A DNA stretch of 64,000 bases from Salibacterium qingdaonense. GTDB taxonomy: Bacteria > Bacillota > Bacilli > Bacillales > Marinococcaceae. Positions within the stretch are counted from its first letter, which is position 1. The number at the start of each line of letters is the position of its first letter. The notes under the pieces were generated by a model. It was not told the origin of the DNA and searched no databases. It saw nothing but the letters and a program-made list of their open reading frames with translations. The translations under genes and the position numbers were made by a program. The stretch covers positions 124,001-188,000 of the forward strand of contig NZ_FOTY01000002.1 in the NCBI RefSeq assembly GCF_900114715.1, written 5' to 3'. This document shows, piece by piece, positions 51,102-60,141 of this stretch.

Positions 51102-51497
51102 TTGGAACAGACGGCTGTGTTTTCTTTGTTTAAAGGACTGTCTGTACAGAAAGTGATGGAGCTTGTTCATCATTTGGAACGATATGACAGCGACGTGTTT
51201 TTTGAAAAAAAACAGACATCCGCAAACGGTAAAAGCATGCTTGGGATGATGTCGGTCTTTACAACCATACGTATCGGTGACAAGGTTCATGTCCGCGCCA
51301 GAGGGACGGATGCATCAACACTGATATCAAGTGTCCACTCCTTTCTTGAAGACGCTGAAGCAGCAGAGGAAACGTTTGGGTACTGGGAAGAAGAAGGCAT
51401 GGAAACCGTTGAAAAAGCAATGACGGCATCTCTTCACAACTGGACTCCTGAAGTACGAAACGTAGCCAAATCTTATTTAAAAACGACCAGGCATTAA
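51102..51497 (+). CDS. HPr/Crh-like protein lacking the active-site histidine
   Basis: 131 residues from TTG at 51102, preferred for the GGGGGAGG just upstream. Residues 10-90 align with HPr: YDSDVFFEKK matches the YDADV segment and ANGKSMLGMMSVFTTIRIGD matches the regulatory-serine loop (Ser45). At the position of HPr His15 the residue is Ser14, so it cannot carry PTS phosphate, while the HPr-kinase serine is kept, as in Crh. About 40 extra C-terminal residues are predicted helical. It stands alone between MscS and a lipoprotein gene. Confidence 0.6.
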   Translation: MEQTAVFSLFKGLSVQKVMELVHHLERYDSDVFFEKKQTSANGKSMLGMMSVFTTIRIGDKVHVRARGTDASTLISSVHSFLEDAEAAEETFGYWEEEGMETVEKAMTASLHNWTPEVRNVAKSYLKTTRH

Positions 51498-51504
51498 TAT
51501 AAAA

Positions 51505-51557
51505 GTGGAACTGTTTTTCTCTGAAACCATGCAGGAAAAGCAGTTCTTTTTTTGTCA
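51505..51557 (+). terminator. intrinsic terminator
   Basis: GGAACTGTTTTTC paired with GAAAAGCAGTTC around a long loop, followed by seven T. Confidence 0.8.
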
Positions 51558-51672
51558 AAAACGTTCCGGTATTAAGACAAAAGTTTGATTTTTCGGTTTG
51601 GAGGAAATCGTAGTGTAAATTCGCGGAGAAGGGGAAATACAAGTAGTAAAGAAACGAAAGGAGGGGGCCGAA

Positions 51673-52236
51673 TTGATAAAGGCAGGCACCGCTTTTTTGT
51701 TCATGAGCGCAGCATTGCTGGCATCGTGCGGACAATCAGATAGTGAAGAAACTGATACAACACAGGGGGCTGCGTCATCTGCTGCTGTTCAATTGGAAGA
51801 AAAACAGCCTCTCTCCGACGTGAAGAGTGTCACTGATCAAAAAGGAGAAGGGGAAACGCAGTTTAACCGCCTGCTTCAGGAGCAGAAGGCTGTTTCCTTG
51901 TTTTCCTTTCTGCATCGTGACAGAGAACAGATAAAACAGAAAGCCGGTATGCCGCAGGAGAAAGGTTCTTTTGAAGGAGCACCGTTTATGCGTTACGACA
52001 GCGGAACGTTCTTCTTTCCCGGCGGATCGGAACAGGCGGAAGTATTTGCTGTACAGAATCCTGAAATAACGGCCGGACGAGTGACAAAACAGGCAGGTTC
52101 TCCGGATGAGGCATACGAGAATAAAATGGAAGGGCTCTGGACGGAAGAATATAAGTATAAAGACGGCACGATTCTTATAGAAAAACAAGCCGAAAACGCA
52201 GAGGAAATCAGCACGCTATGGTTTGAATCATCATAA
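51673..52236 (+). CDS. lipoprotein of unknown function
   Basis: 187 residues from TTG at 51673, with GGAGG 8 bp upstream. Lipoprotein signal MIKAGTAFLFMSAALLASCG with the lipobox LLASC; a low-complexity Ser/Glu/Gln linker follows, then an extracellular domain with MPQEKGSFEGAPFMRYDSGT and FFPGGSEQAEVFAVQNPEIT, which resembles DUF4309-like lipoproteins that bear a repeated G-x-P-x-x-Y pattern. Monocistronic. Confidence 0.75.
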   Translation: MIKAGTAFLFMSAALLASCGQSDSEETDTTQGAASSAAVQLEEKQPLSDVKSVTDQKGEGETQFNRLLQEQKAVSLFSFLHRDREQIKQKAGMPQEKGSFEGAPFMRYDSGTFFFPGGSEQAEVFAVQNPEITAGRVTKQAGSPDEAYENKMEGLWTEEYKYKDGTILIEKQAENAEEISTLWFESS

Positions 52237-52248
52237 ATACAGAACAAG

Positions 52249-52284
52249 ACGGAGTGGGGAAAAGATCCTTACTCCGTCTTTTTT
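52249..52284. terminator. bidirectional terminator
   Basis: AAGACGGAGTA-type arms paired around GGGGAAAAGATCC, T-rich on both sides, between the convergent lipoprotein and MFS genes. Confidence 0.88.
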
Positions 52285-52285
52285 A

Positions 52286-53503
52286 TCAGCGGCTGGAAGA
52301 TTCAGCTCCCTGCTGCATCCAACGTTTGGCAGCGGATGATTTCTTCTTTTCGAGCATGAAATGAAAGAGACCGCAGAGCAATATGACAAACACCGCACTT
52401 CCTGCAAAGAGCATAGAAAATCCGGTATAGGTGACGACAATACCGAGAAGAAAGGAACCGGCTGCAATGCCCAAATCGAACATCATAAAAAACGTAGCGG
52501 TCGCATAACTGTTCCGCTCAGGTGAGGCGGCCTGCACAGAAAGCGACAGCAGCGAGGGAAGCAGCGTTCCATATCCGATACCGATTAAACCGGCGGATAT
52601 AAGAAAGGAAACCGTGCTTTCGGAAAAGCTGAGAAGCCCAAGCCCGGCCGCAAAGATAAACAGACACGGAATAATGACAATTCTCGGACCGCGTGCGTCA
52701 AACAAGCGGCCGAGATATGGACGGCTGAGAAGCATGGTCACTGCAAAAACAAGGAAAAAATAACTGGATACAGACGCCAGCCCAAGTTCCTCCGCATAAA
52801 CAGAAATAAACGAAATGACGCCGGAGTAGGAAAAAGCGACAAGACTGCTGACTGCAGCAATCGGCAGTGCTCTTTTCTCGATGAGATCCTGCACTTTCAT
52901 TTTACTACGCTCACCGGCGGAAGCTTTTGGTACTTCTTTTGGACGCACGAGGAGCGCGGACAGTGTGCCGGCGGCCATAATACAACTTAACAGAACGAAT
53001 AAGAACTGGTAGGACACGAATTGGGTCAGGGTGAGGCCGAGAAAAGGACCGGCCACAACGGCCAGATTCATCGACATGGTGAAATAGCCCAGTCCTTCTC
53101 CGCGTCTTGCATCAGGGACAACATCTGCTGCAATTGCTGACGTAGCGGTTGTTAATATACCAAACGACAGGCCGTGAAAAATGCGGAGCAGAATGAGTGG
53201 CACGAAAGCATCAACCCATATATACCCGAAGGTCGAAATAGTAAAGACAACCACGGTAACAAGCAGTATGTTTTTCTTCCCGCCCTGTTCCAGTATCTTT
53301 CCGGAAAACGGCCGGATAATAATGGCGGTGATAAACATCGCAGTAACAACCAGGCCTCCTTTGGATTCGGAGCCGCCCAGTTCGTTAATAACATAAAGCG
53401 GGAGGGTGGTAAGCAGTGTGTAAAATATAACAAAGACGATGAAATGAACGAGAGAAATACTGAGAAAGTCTTTCGTCCAGATCGGCTGTTTCGGTTGATT
53501 CAA
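52286..53503 (-). CDS. MFS transporter, drug-efflux type
   Basis: 405 residues, 12 hydrophobic segments. The loop 2-3 motif is FITAIIIRPFSGKILEQGGK, helix 4-5 AIAADVVPDARRGEGLGYFT contains the RGxGxG-type motif of 12-helix exporters (motif D/B). It lies 2 bp behind a MarR-type regulator and is likely controlled by it. The substrate is unknown; relatives export antibiotics or sugars. Confidence 0.88.
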   Translation of the reverse strand: MNQPKQPIWTKDFLSISLVHFIVFVIFYTLLTTLPLYVINELGGSESKGGLVVTAMFITAIIIRPFSGKILEQGGKKNILLVTVVVFTISTFGYIWVDAFVPLILLRIFHGLSFGILTTATSAIAADVVPDARRGEGLGYFTMSMNLAVVAGPFLGLTLTQFVSYQFLFVLLSCIMAAGTLSALLVRPKEVPKASAGERSKMKVQDLIEKRALPIAAVSSLVAFSYSGVISFISVYAEELGLASVSSYFFLVFAVTMLLSRPYLGRLFDARGPRIVIIPCLFIFAAGLGLLSFSESTVSFLISAGLIGIGYGTLLPSLLSLSVQAASPERNSYATATFFMMFDLGIAAGSFLLGIVVTYTGFSMLFAGSAVFVILLCGLFHFMLEKKKSSAAKRWMQQGAESSSR

Positions 53504-53504
53504 G

Positions 53505-53924
53505 TTAATCCCTTCTTTCTTCTGTTCCGAGTTTCTGCAGCAGCATGTAAAGTTGATCTGCTTCTTCCCGGGTTAACGAGCCGGTAAAGTGGTGTTCCAT
53601 CTGTTCGACACTTTCTTTCACCTTTGGCAGCTGCTTCTTTGCTTGATCCGTTATGACCGCGATACGTTCCCGGCGGTCCCGCCCGTACTGCCTGATGACC
53701 CAGCCGTTTTCTTCCATTTTGGCAAGGGTGCGGGTAACCGTCGGTGCTTCCACCTGAAGGTATTTCCAGATCGCAGTCTGGGTCATCGGACCATTTTTCA
53801 TCAGAATATATAAAATCGTCCACTGGGAGGCATACAGGCCGTGCGGCTGTACCTGGTCATTCAGCTCTTTTGAGAAATTCCGGGCTTTCTGATTCAGTAA
53901 ATGGATGAGTCCGCTTGTATCCAT
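53505..53924 (-). CDS. MarR-family transcriptional regulator
   Basis: 139 residues. Winged helix: QWTILYILMKNGPMTQTAIW, then LQVEAPTVTRTLAKMEENGW and IRQYGRDRRERIAVITDQAK with the wing arginines. The last 40 residues form the dimer helices (VEQMEHHFTGSLTREEADQL). It sits upstream of the MFS gene in one operon, a common self-regulating arrangement, with a palindrome in front of its start. Confidence 0.92.
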   Translation of the reverse strand: MDTSGLIHLLNQKARNFSKELNDQVQPHGLYASQWTILYILMKNGPMTQTAIWKYLQVEAPTVTRTLAKMEENGWVIRQYGRDRRERIAVITDQAKKQLPKVKESVEQMEHHFTGSLTREEADQLYMLLQKLGTEERRD

Positions 53925-53941
53925 GACAAACTCCTTATTAT

Positions 53942-53953
53942 TTACTTAAGTAA
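53942..53953. promoter_or_regulatory. candidate MarR operator
   Basis: Perfect 12-bp palindrome TTACTTAAGTAA, 17 bp upstream of the regulator's ATG, within an A/T-rich region; typical length and place for an autoregulatory MarR site. Confidence 0.6.
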
Positions 53954-54102
53954 TTAATAACAGACCTGCTAAGTATAACGACCATACACACCCCTGTAAA
54001 CCGGGGTTTTTCATGTAAGGGGATACAAAAGAGACAGAATGGTTTCTTTCGCCTGTGACGTATGATAATCTATGAAGGAGAATACTTGAGGAGGCACGTG
54101 TT

Positions 54103-54828
54103 ATGAATCAAATGGATGCCAATGAAATTATTTCGTTTATTTCGGAAAGTGAAAAAACGACACCGGTGAAAGTACATATCAAAGGAGACGGTTTGGAACT
54201 GATTGGTTTCGGTAATGATACGAAGCGTTTTATTACTGGAAATACAGGCGTTCTTTTCGGAGAATGGAAAGATATTCAAAAAGGGATCGAAGAAAACCCG
54301 GACAAAATTGAAGACTATGTTATCGAGAATGACCGCCGCAACAGTGCCATTCCGCTGCTTGACCTGAAGGACGTACAGGCCCGTATCGAACCGGGTGCTG
54401 TCATCCGCGACCAGGTGGATATCGGCAAAAACGCGGTTATCATGATGGGTGCGACCATCAACATCGGCGCTGTTGTCGGGGAGAATACGATGATAGATAT
54501 GAACGTTGCCCTTGGCGGACGAGCCACCGTTGGAAGCAACTGTCATATCGGTGCCGGTTCGATTCTTGCAGGCGTCATAGAGCCGCCTTCCGCGCAGCCG
54601 GTCGTTATCGAAGACGGTGTTGTCGTCGGTGCGAACTGCGTCATCCTCGAAGGTGTCACCGTCGGCGAAGGTGCTGTTGTTGCCGCAGGAGCTGTCGTCA
54701 CCGAAGATGTACCGGCCAATACCGTTGCTGCCGGCACCCCGGCCCGGATTATTAAAGAAATTGACGATCAGACAAAAGGCAAAACAGAAATGAAGCAGGA
54801 ACTGCGCCGCTTAAACGAAGACGAATAA
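54103..54828 (+). CDS. dapH: 2,3,4,5-tetrahydropyridine-2,6-dicarboxylate N-acetyltransferase
   Basis: 241 residues. N-terminal DapH-specific part ([20 protein letters not shown]) and a left-handed beta-helix from hexapeptide repeats ([20 protein letters not shown], then [20 protein letters not shown]). It acetylates tetrahydrodipicolinate in the acetyl branch of lysine/diaminopimelate synthesis. AGGAGG precedes ATG. The order dapH, aminotransferase, dapL differs from B. subtilis ykuQ-ykuR, where the two are adjacent. Confidence 0.95.
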   Translation: MNQMDANEIISFISESEKTTPVKVHIKGDGLELIGFGNDTKRFITGNTGVLFGEWKDIQKGIEENPDKIEDYVIENDRRNSAIPLLDLKDVQARIEPGAVIRDQVDIGKNAVIMMGATINIGAVVGENTMIDMNVALGGRATVGSNCHIGAGSILAGVIEPPSAQPVVIEDGVVVGANCVILEGVTVGEGAVVAAGAVVTEDVPANTVAAGTPARIIKEIDDQTKGKTEMKQELRRLNEDE

Positions 54829-54841
54829 TACGTCATATTCT

Positions 54842-54880
54842 GCCCGGTCTGAAACACTGTTTTCAGCCGGGTATTTTTCC
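54842..54880 (+). terminator. terminator or attenuator inside the dap operon
   Basis: CCCGG-CTGAAA paired with TTTTCAG-CCGGG and ATTTTT, 13 bp after dapH and only 24 bp before the aminotransferase start. It would reduce expression of the distal genes. Confidence 0.7.
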
Positions 54881-54903
54881 ATCAAAAGAAGGGACGAATC
54901 ACA

Positions 54904-56112
54904 ATGAACTGGATGAACAGGGATCAGCAGTACATCATGAATACCTACCAGCGTCTTCCCATCGCTGTAACAAAAGGAGAGGGAAATTACCTTTATGATG
55001 AAGAAGGGAACAGCTACCTCGATTTATTCACAGGGCTTGCTGTAAACATTTTAGGTCACTCCCATCCTTATTTGGTGCAGAAACTTGAAGAACAGGCAGG
55101 GAAATTTCTGCATATTTCGAACGTGTTCCTGAATACGCCGGCTATTACACTGGCCGAACGGCTTGTGAAAGAGACCTTTCCGGGAAAGGTTTTTTTTGCA
55201 AATTCCGGCACAGAGGCTGTTGAAGCGGCGGTTAAACTGATTCATAAATGGAAAAAGGAAGAGGCGGGTAATAAGGAGGGCATTGCTGTCCTTGAAAACA
55301 GTTTTCACGGGCGGACGCTCGGCGCGGTTCAACTGACGCGTCAGGAAAATGTGTATCAGGACTTCCCGGCTGCCGATTACCCGGTCTATGAAACGGTTCC
55401 GGAAGACCTGGAGGCGCTGGAACGCCTTTTTCAGGAAAAGAACCCGGCGGCCTTTATGATGGAGCCGGTCCTTGGTTCAGGAGGTATCATGCCTTTATCG
55501 CGCTCGTTTATTGAAGGAGCGGCTGCTCTGTGCCGCCGGTACCGTGTACTGTTTTGTCTGGATGAGATACAAACCGGAATGGGGAGGACTGGAAAGATGT
55601 TCTCCTATCAACATACGGATATAACACCTGATCTGCTTCTTTTTGCGAAAGGAGTAGGAGGAGGCCTGCCGCTTGGAGGAATGGTTGCACGTGAAGGACT
55701 GGATACTCTGTTTGTGGCGGGGGATCACGGTGCGACGTTTGCGCCAAGCCCGCTCAGTGCCTCACTGGGAAATGCAGTGCTTGATGTCCTGCTTGACCAG
55801 GAAGGACTGGAAAGAGGAATAGAAAACGCCTCCTATTTATGGAATAGTCTCGAATACCTCAAAGTAACAAGCGGTGGACTACTTCGCGAAGTCCGTGGAC
55901 AGGGTATGATGCTTGGACTTCGTCTTCAGGCACTTCCTGAAGATGTCCAGCGTATTCAAAAGCAGCTGCTCCGCCGAGGCTTTATGGTCAATGTTACCCA
56001 GCAGACAATTATACGACTCCTGCCTCCGCTCACATTGAGACCGCAGGACACCGATGCTTTTGTTGGAGCACTTGAAGAAGAACTCTTGAAGGAGGTATCC
56101 ATTCATGACTGA
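54904..56112 (+). CDS. class III (ArgD-like) aminotransferase, probable N-acetyl-diaminopimelate aminotransferase
   Basis: 402 residues. PLP-enzyme motifs: [56 protein letters not shown] and the Schiff-base lysine in [16 protein letters not shown]. It is of the acetylornithine aminotransferase type. It lies between dapH and dapL and overlaps dapL by 8 bp, so the natural reading is that it performs the transamination step between them, which in B. subtilis is done by PatA, a class I enzyme encoded elsewhere. RBS AGAAGGGA. Confidence 0.85.
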   Translation: MNWMNRDQQYIMNTYQRLPIAVTKGEGNYLYDEEGNSYLDLFTGLAVNILGHSHPYLVQKLEEQAGKFLHISNVFLNTPAITLAERLVKETFPGKVFFANSGTEAVEAAVKLIHKWKKEEAGNKEGIAVLENSFHGRTLGAVQLTRQENVYQDFPAADYPVYETVPEDLEALERLFQEKNPAAFMMEPVLGSGGIMPLSRSFIEGAAALCRRYRVLFCLDEIQTGMGRTGKMFSYQHTDITPDLLLFAKGVGGGLPLGGMVAREGLDTLFVAGDHGATFAPSPLSASLGNAVLDVLLDQEGLERGIENASYLWNSLEYLKVTSGGLLREVRGQGMMLGLRLQALPEDVQRIQKQLLRRGFMVNVTQQTIIRLLPPLTLRPQDTDAFVGALEEELLKEVSIHD

Positions 56113-57226
56113 AGAAGAACTGATTACACTCCGGAGGCAGCTGCACCAGATTCCGGAACCGGGTTTTGAAGAATGGAAGACACAAGAGCTGCTGCTTGAA
56201 AAAATCAACGCGATGCCGCAGGAATATCTCACTGTGCGGACGTGGCGGAGTGGTATATTTGTTTTCGTGGAAGGAATGGCTCCGGAAAAAACGATAGGCT
56301 ACCGGACTGACATGGACGGCCTGCCGATTGAGGAGCAGACGACTCTCTCGTTTCCTTCCACGCATGAAGGTTACATGCATGCGTGTGGTCATGATTTACA
56401 TATGACTATTGCGGTCGGCATTCTGTCGTACTTTGCCGGGAACCAGCCCAGTAACAATCTGTTGTTTTTGTTTCAGCCGGCAGAGGAAGGACCGGGGGGC
56501 GCGCTGCCGATGCTTCGTTCCCAGCCGTTTCAGGAATGGAAACCGGATGAAATGTATGCTCTTCACGTTGCACCGGAATATCCGAGCGGCACTGCAGCAC
56601 TAAAGCCCGGTCTGCTGTTTGCCAATACGTCGGAACTGTTTATGGACCTGAAAGGAAAAGGGGGACACGGAGCAAGACCCCACATGGCCAACGATATGGT
56701 AGCAGCGGCTTCACACCTTGTTACGCAGCTCCAGACTATTGTTTCGCGCAATGTGAACCCGATGGATGCAGCCGTTGTGACTGTCGGTACCATTTCCGGC
56801 GGAACGAAACAAAATATTATTGCAGAAACGGCACGTCTGGAAGGAACGGTACGCACCCTTTCTGTGGAGAGCATGAAACAAGTGAAAGAACGGATCAAAT
56901 CACTGGCTGCAGGCATCGAAACCGGTTTTGACTGCGAGATTTCCATTGATTGGGGTTCAGCTTACTGTCAGGTTAACAACGACAAGGCATTGACCGATGA
57001 ATTTATGCGGTTTACCTCGGAAGAAAGTGACATGAAACTGGTGGAATGCGGGGAAGCCATGACCGGCGAGGACTTTGGTTATTTTCTGGAAGAAGTGCCG
57101 GGTGTGATGTTCTGGCTTGGCGTCGACACACCTTACGGACTGCATGATGCCCGTATTGAACCAAAAGAAGAAGCTATCACACAGGCTGTCAATCATATGA
57201 CGTCCTTCTTGTCCCGTTCTTCGTAA
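56105..57226 (+). CDS. dapL: N-acetyl-diaminopimelate deacetylase
   Basis: 373 residues, M20 peptidase family. Motifs [40 protein letters not shown] (metal site), [16 protein letters not shown], and the dimerisation domain [16 protein letters not shown]. It releases acetate to give LL-diaminopimelate (YkuR in B. subtilis). Start ATG inside the upstream gene, with AAGGAGG 7 bp before. Ended by a strong bidirectional terminator. Confidence 0.9.
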   Translation: MTEEELITLRRQLHQIPEPGFEEWKTQELLLEKINAMPQEYLTVRTWRSGIFVFVEGMAPEKTIGYRTDMDGLPIEEQTTLSFPSTHEGYMHACGHDLHMTIAVGILSYFAGNQPSNNLLFLFQPAEEGPGGALPMLRSQPFQEWKPDEMYALHVAPEYPSGTAALKPGLLFANTSELFMDLKGKGGHGARPHMANDMVAAASHLVTQLQTIVSRNVNPMDAAVVTVGTISGGTKQNIIAETARLEGTVRTLSVESMKQVKERIKSLAAGIETGFDCEISIDWGSAYCQVNNDKALTDEFMRFTSEESDMKLVECGEAMTGEDFGYFLEEVPGVMFWLGVDTPYGLHDARIEPKEEAITQAVNHMTSFLSRSS

Positions 57227-57271
57227 CAAGAGTGATTTACATATCGTTCTCCCTGGTGGTACTTACAGAGT

Positions 57272-57315
57272 TAAAAAAGCCGCGGGAAAGCTTCTGCTTT
57301 TCCGCGGCTTTTTTG
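57272..57315. terminator. bidirectional terminator
   Basis: AAAAAAGCCGCGGGAAAGC paired with GCTTTTCCGCGGCTTTTTT, between the convergent dapL and mscS-type genes. Confidence 0.93.
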
Positions 57316-57321
57316 TACTTT

Positions 57322-58143
57322 TTACTTCTCCTGGCGTTTGTCCACGTAAACCTGGTGGGGATAAGGGATGTCGATGCCGTTTTTATCGAGTGCTTCTTTG
57401 CAGGCTTTTCGCAGTTTCCGTTCAATGCCCCACTGTTCCATGTTCTCGGTTTTACCGAGAATGCGGATGACAACGTCCGATTCTCCGATTCCCTGAACGC
57501 CCAGAACGTCCGGTCCTTCTTTGATGGCAGGTTCTTCTGCGGCGAGCTGATCGCACACGTCCTGCAGCACCCGGACGGCTTCATCAATATTGTCATCATA
57601 CGAGATGCCGATATCAATCATCGCTCTCATGTTGCCGCGGGAATGGTTATCCACGTTGCTGATGTTACGGTTCGGGATGAAATGGAGCGTCCCGTCAAAG
57701 CCGCGGATCTGGGTGGTTCGAAGGCCCACTTCTTCCACCACTCCGCCCACACCGGCAGCCGAAACGTAATCTTCTACATCGATCTGTTTTTCAAGCAGAA
57801 TAAAAAATCCTGTGACCACATCGCTTACGAGCCCTTGAGCTCCGAAACCGATGGCGAGTCCAATCACACCGGCACCAGCGATAATAGGCGCGATGTCGAG
57901 CCCGAAAATCCCGATCAGTATTGTGATGAAAATAAAAATCAGAATATAAGAGAATACATTGACCGACAACTTATATAAGGTTTGTACCCGGCCGGCATGC
58001 ATATTCCTCTGTTCCTTCATGCGCGAGAACGTACGGTTGATAATATTCTTCCCAACAGCACGCACGATAAGGAAAGCAATGACCAGAATTATTATTCTGG
58101 ATGTCCCTTTGATTAAACTGGATATGTCTAAGAATTCACCCAC
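57322..58143 (-). CDS. ykuT: small-conductance mechanosensitive channel, YkuT-like
   Basis: 273 residues, three membrane helices and an MscS beta domain: APIIAGAGVIGLAIGFGAQG (pore helix), LVSDVVTGFFILLEKQIDVE, and VGLRTTQIRGFDGTLHFIPN with NRNISNVDNHSRG. Its position between dapL and the YkuU peroxiredoxin matches B. subtilis ykuR-ykuT-ykuU. It protects against hypoosmotic shock. Confidence 0.92.
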   Translation of the reverse strand: MGEFLDISSLIKGTSRIIILVIAFLIVRAVGKNIINRTFSRMKEQRNMHAGRVQTLYKLSVNVFSYILIFIFITILIGIFGLDIAPIIAGAGVIGLAIGFGAQGLVSDVVTGFFILLEKQIDVEDYVSAAGVGGVVEEVGLRTTQIRGFDGTLHFIPNRNISNVDNHSRGNMRAMIDIGISYDDNIDEAVRVLQDVCDQLAAEEPAIKEGPDVLGVQGIGESDVVIRILGKTENMEQWGIERKLRKACKEALDKNGIDIPYPHQVYVDKRQEK

Positions 58144-58307
58144 ATGACATCACTCCTTCTTTATGTAATTCAAACGAACTATACCCCGGTGGTTATCTGA
58201 CGAAACGTATCATGTTTTGTCAGGAAAACTCATTATAACATAATAACGATCGATGTATAAGATAACAGGGAGAACCTGATTACAGTATAAAGAAAGGAGT
58301 ATGCACG

Positions 58308-58862
58308 ATGACAACGCATCACCTTGTCGGTAGTCCCGCTCCGCTTTTCAAAGCGAATGCTCTGTTCCCGGATCAGTCAGAGCACCTCATTCATCTGTCT
58401 TCCTCACAAAATAATGAAAGATGGGTCGTGTTATTCTTTTATCCTATGGATTTTTCCGTTGTCTGTCCAACGGAAATAACAGCCCTTCATAGTCATTTTG
58501 AGGACTTTGAAGATCTGGACACGGATGTTCTTGGCGTTTCAACAGACTCCATTTATGTTCATAAAGCGTGGACGAACACGCCGAGAGAGGATAATGGGAT
58601 AGGACGTATCGCATTTCCACTCATTTCAGACAGCAGTCATCATATATCTAAAGATTACGGCGTACTACAGGAAACAGAAGGAACGGCAGCAAGAGCTGTG
58701 TTTATTATCAGTCCGGAGGGAATCGTCGTGTATTCGTTGATACATCATGACAGCATCGGAAGAGATGTAGGGGAAACACTGCGCGTGCTCGAAGCTTTGC
58801 AGACAGGAAAACCCTGCCCGGCGGACTGGAAACCGGGAGCGCAGTCACTCGAATGGAATTAG
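58308..58862 (+). CDS. ykuU: 2-Cys peroxiredoxin, YkuU-like
   Basis: 184 residues. Peroxidatic cysteine in FFYPMDFSVVCPTEITALHS (near 57); resolving cysteine in GKPCPADWKPGAQSLEW at the end. It reduces peroxides with electrons from thioredoxin. AAAGGAG before ATG. It forms a pair with the thioredoxin-like gene 25 bp downstream, which is the likely reductant. Confidence 0.93.
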   Translation: MTTHHLVGSPAPLFKANALFPDQSEHLIHLSSSQNNERWVVLFFYPMDFSVVCPTEITALHSHFEDFEDLDTDVLGVSTDSIYVHKAWTNTPREDNGIGRIAFPLISDSSHHISKDYGVLQETEGTAARAVFIISPEGIVVYSLIHHDSIGRDVGETLRVLEALQTGKPCPADWKPGAQSLEWN

Positions 58863-58886
58863 ACGTGGAACGAGGGAGGTTTTAAA

Positions 58887-59333
58887 GTGAATAACGATTG
58901 GAAACGTCCTGCTTTCAACAAAGATGAATACTGGATCAACGAATCCTGGGCGGAGGAAAACGCAGAAGATGGCTGCCCTGTGCTTGTTCATTTCTGGTCG
59001 CTCAGCTGTAGTCACTGTGAGAAAGCGATGCCCGCGTTAAACCGCCTTTTAAGCCGGTACAAAACGAAGATTCATGTATTATCCGTACACATGCCCCGGT
59101 CATCTAAAGATCAGGATATGAATAAAGTGAAACAAAAAGCGGCTGATTTAAATATTATCCATCCTCTGGTTGTGGATAACGATAATCGGATATCCGATGA
59201 ATTCCAAAATGACTATGTCCCTTCCTATTACTTGTTTCATCCAAACAAAACTCTGTTTCATACACAATCAGGAGACAGCGGCATGAAACTCCTACGCAAA
59301 AAAATCGACCGGCTGCTGGGACAGGTGGAATAG
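58887..59333 (+). CDS. ykuV: thioredoxin-like thiol-disulfide oxidoreductase, YkuV-like
   Basis: 148 residues with the active site FWSLSCSHCEKAMPALNRLL (CSHC) and the cis-proline in NDYVPSYYLFHPNK. No signal peptide, so it is cytosolic, as is YkuV. It is coexpressed with the peroxiredoxin and may reduce it. GGGAGG precedes GTG at 58887. Confidence 0.9.
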   Translation: MNNDWKRPAFNKDEYWINESWAEENAEDGCPVLVHFWSLSCSHCEKAMPALNRLLSRYKTKIHVLSVHMPRSSKDQDMNKVKQKAADLNIIHPLVVDNDNRISDEFQNDYVPSYYLFHPNKTLFHTQSGDSGMKLLRKKIDRLLGQVE

Positions 59334-59434
59334 GAGGAAGCAGCAGGGGGGAATCCTGCTTTTGCGCCGAAACGTTTCATCGTTTAAAATATAGGAAGCT
59401 GTAGAAATTGAACGAACGTTCGGAGGATGAAGCC

Positions 59435-60100
59435 ATGAAAAAACAATTTGCGGTGATTGGTCTCGGCCGTTTCGGCGGAAGTATCTGCAAATCTCTTGTG
59501 GATGAGGGAAGTGAAGTGCTTGCAATCGATCAGGATGAAGACAAAGTCAATGAATTTTCTTCCCTTGTGACTCAGGCAGCAATCGCAGATTCAACGGATG
59601 AAAAAGCGTTAAAGGGGCTGGGAATTGGTAATTTCGATCATGTTATCGTTGCGATTGGAGACGATATCCAATCAAGTATTCTGACCACTCTGATTCTCGT
59701 GGAGATGAATGTGAAGCACGTAACCGTAAAAGCGCAGAATGATTATCATGAAAAAGTATTGAATCGTATAGGAGCGGATGAAATCATTCATCCCGAGCGG
59801 GACATTGGTGTGCGGATTGCACACAACGTCGTATCCAACAGTGTATTGGATTATCTCGAAATCTCCGATGAGTACAGTATAGTGGAACTGGCAGCGGGGC
59901 CGACCATTGACGGAGAAACGATTGTGAATCTAGATCTTCGTGCCAGATACGGGTGTAATATTCTTGCGGTAAAAAGGGATGAAGATATTCATGTATCTCC
60001 AAGACCGGATAAAAAAATAGAAGAAGGAGATATTTTAATTGTAATAGGGGCGGATGATGATATTACCCGCCTGGAAAGACGCTGGATTGACGAAACATAA
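59435..60100 (+). CDS. ktrC: K+ uptake regulatory subunit
   Basis: 221 residues from ATG at 59435, GGAGG 8 bp before it; the longer frame has no support. RCK/TrkA-N domain with FAVIGLGRFGGSICKSLVDE and ALAID-like LAIDQDEDKVNEF, then the TrkA-C domain (DILIVIGADDDITRLERRWI). It gates a KtrD-type membrane subunit, encoded elsewhere, in response to ATP and c-di-AMP. The gene is convergent with rnjA, as in B. subtilis (ykqB, ykqC). Confidence 0.93.
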   Translation: MKKQFAVIGLGRFGGSICKSLVDEGSEVLAIDQDEDKVNEFSSLVTQAAIADSTDEKALKGLGIGNFDHVIVAIGDDIQSSILTTLILVEMNVKHVTVKAQNDYHEKVLNRIGADEIIHPERDIGVRIAHNVVSNSVLDYLEISDEYSIVELAAGPTIDGETIVNLDLRARYGCNILAVKRDEDIHVSPRPDKKIEEGDILIVIGADDDITRLERRWIDET

Positions 60101-60137
60101 GAAAGAGGCTGTCCAATTAAAAGACAGCCTCTTTCTT
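60100..60137. terminator. bidirectional terminator
   Basis: AAGAAAGAGGCTGTC paired with GACAGCCTCTTTCTT, between the convergent ktrC and rnjA. Confidence 0.92.
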
Positions 60138-60141
60138 CATG

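Noticed and set aside
57232-57978. 248-codon open frame on the + strand
   Set aside because: It is the antisense shadow of the MscS-type gene, lacks an RBS and has no family resemblance.
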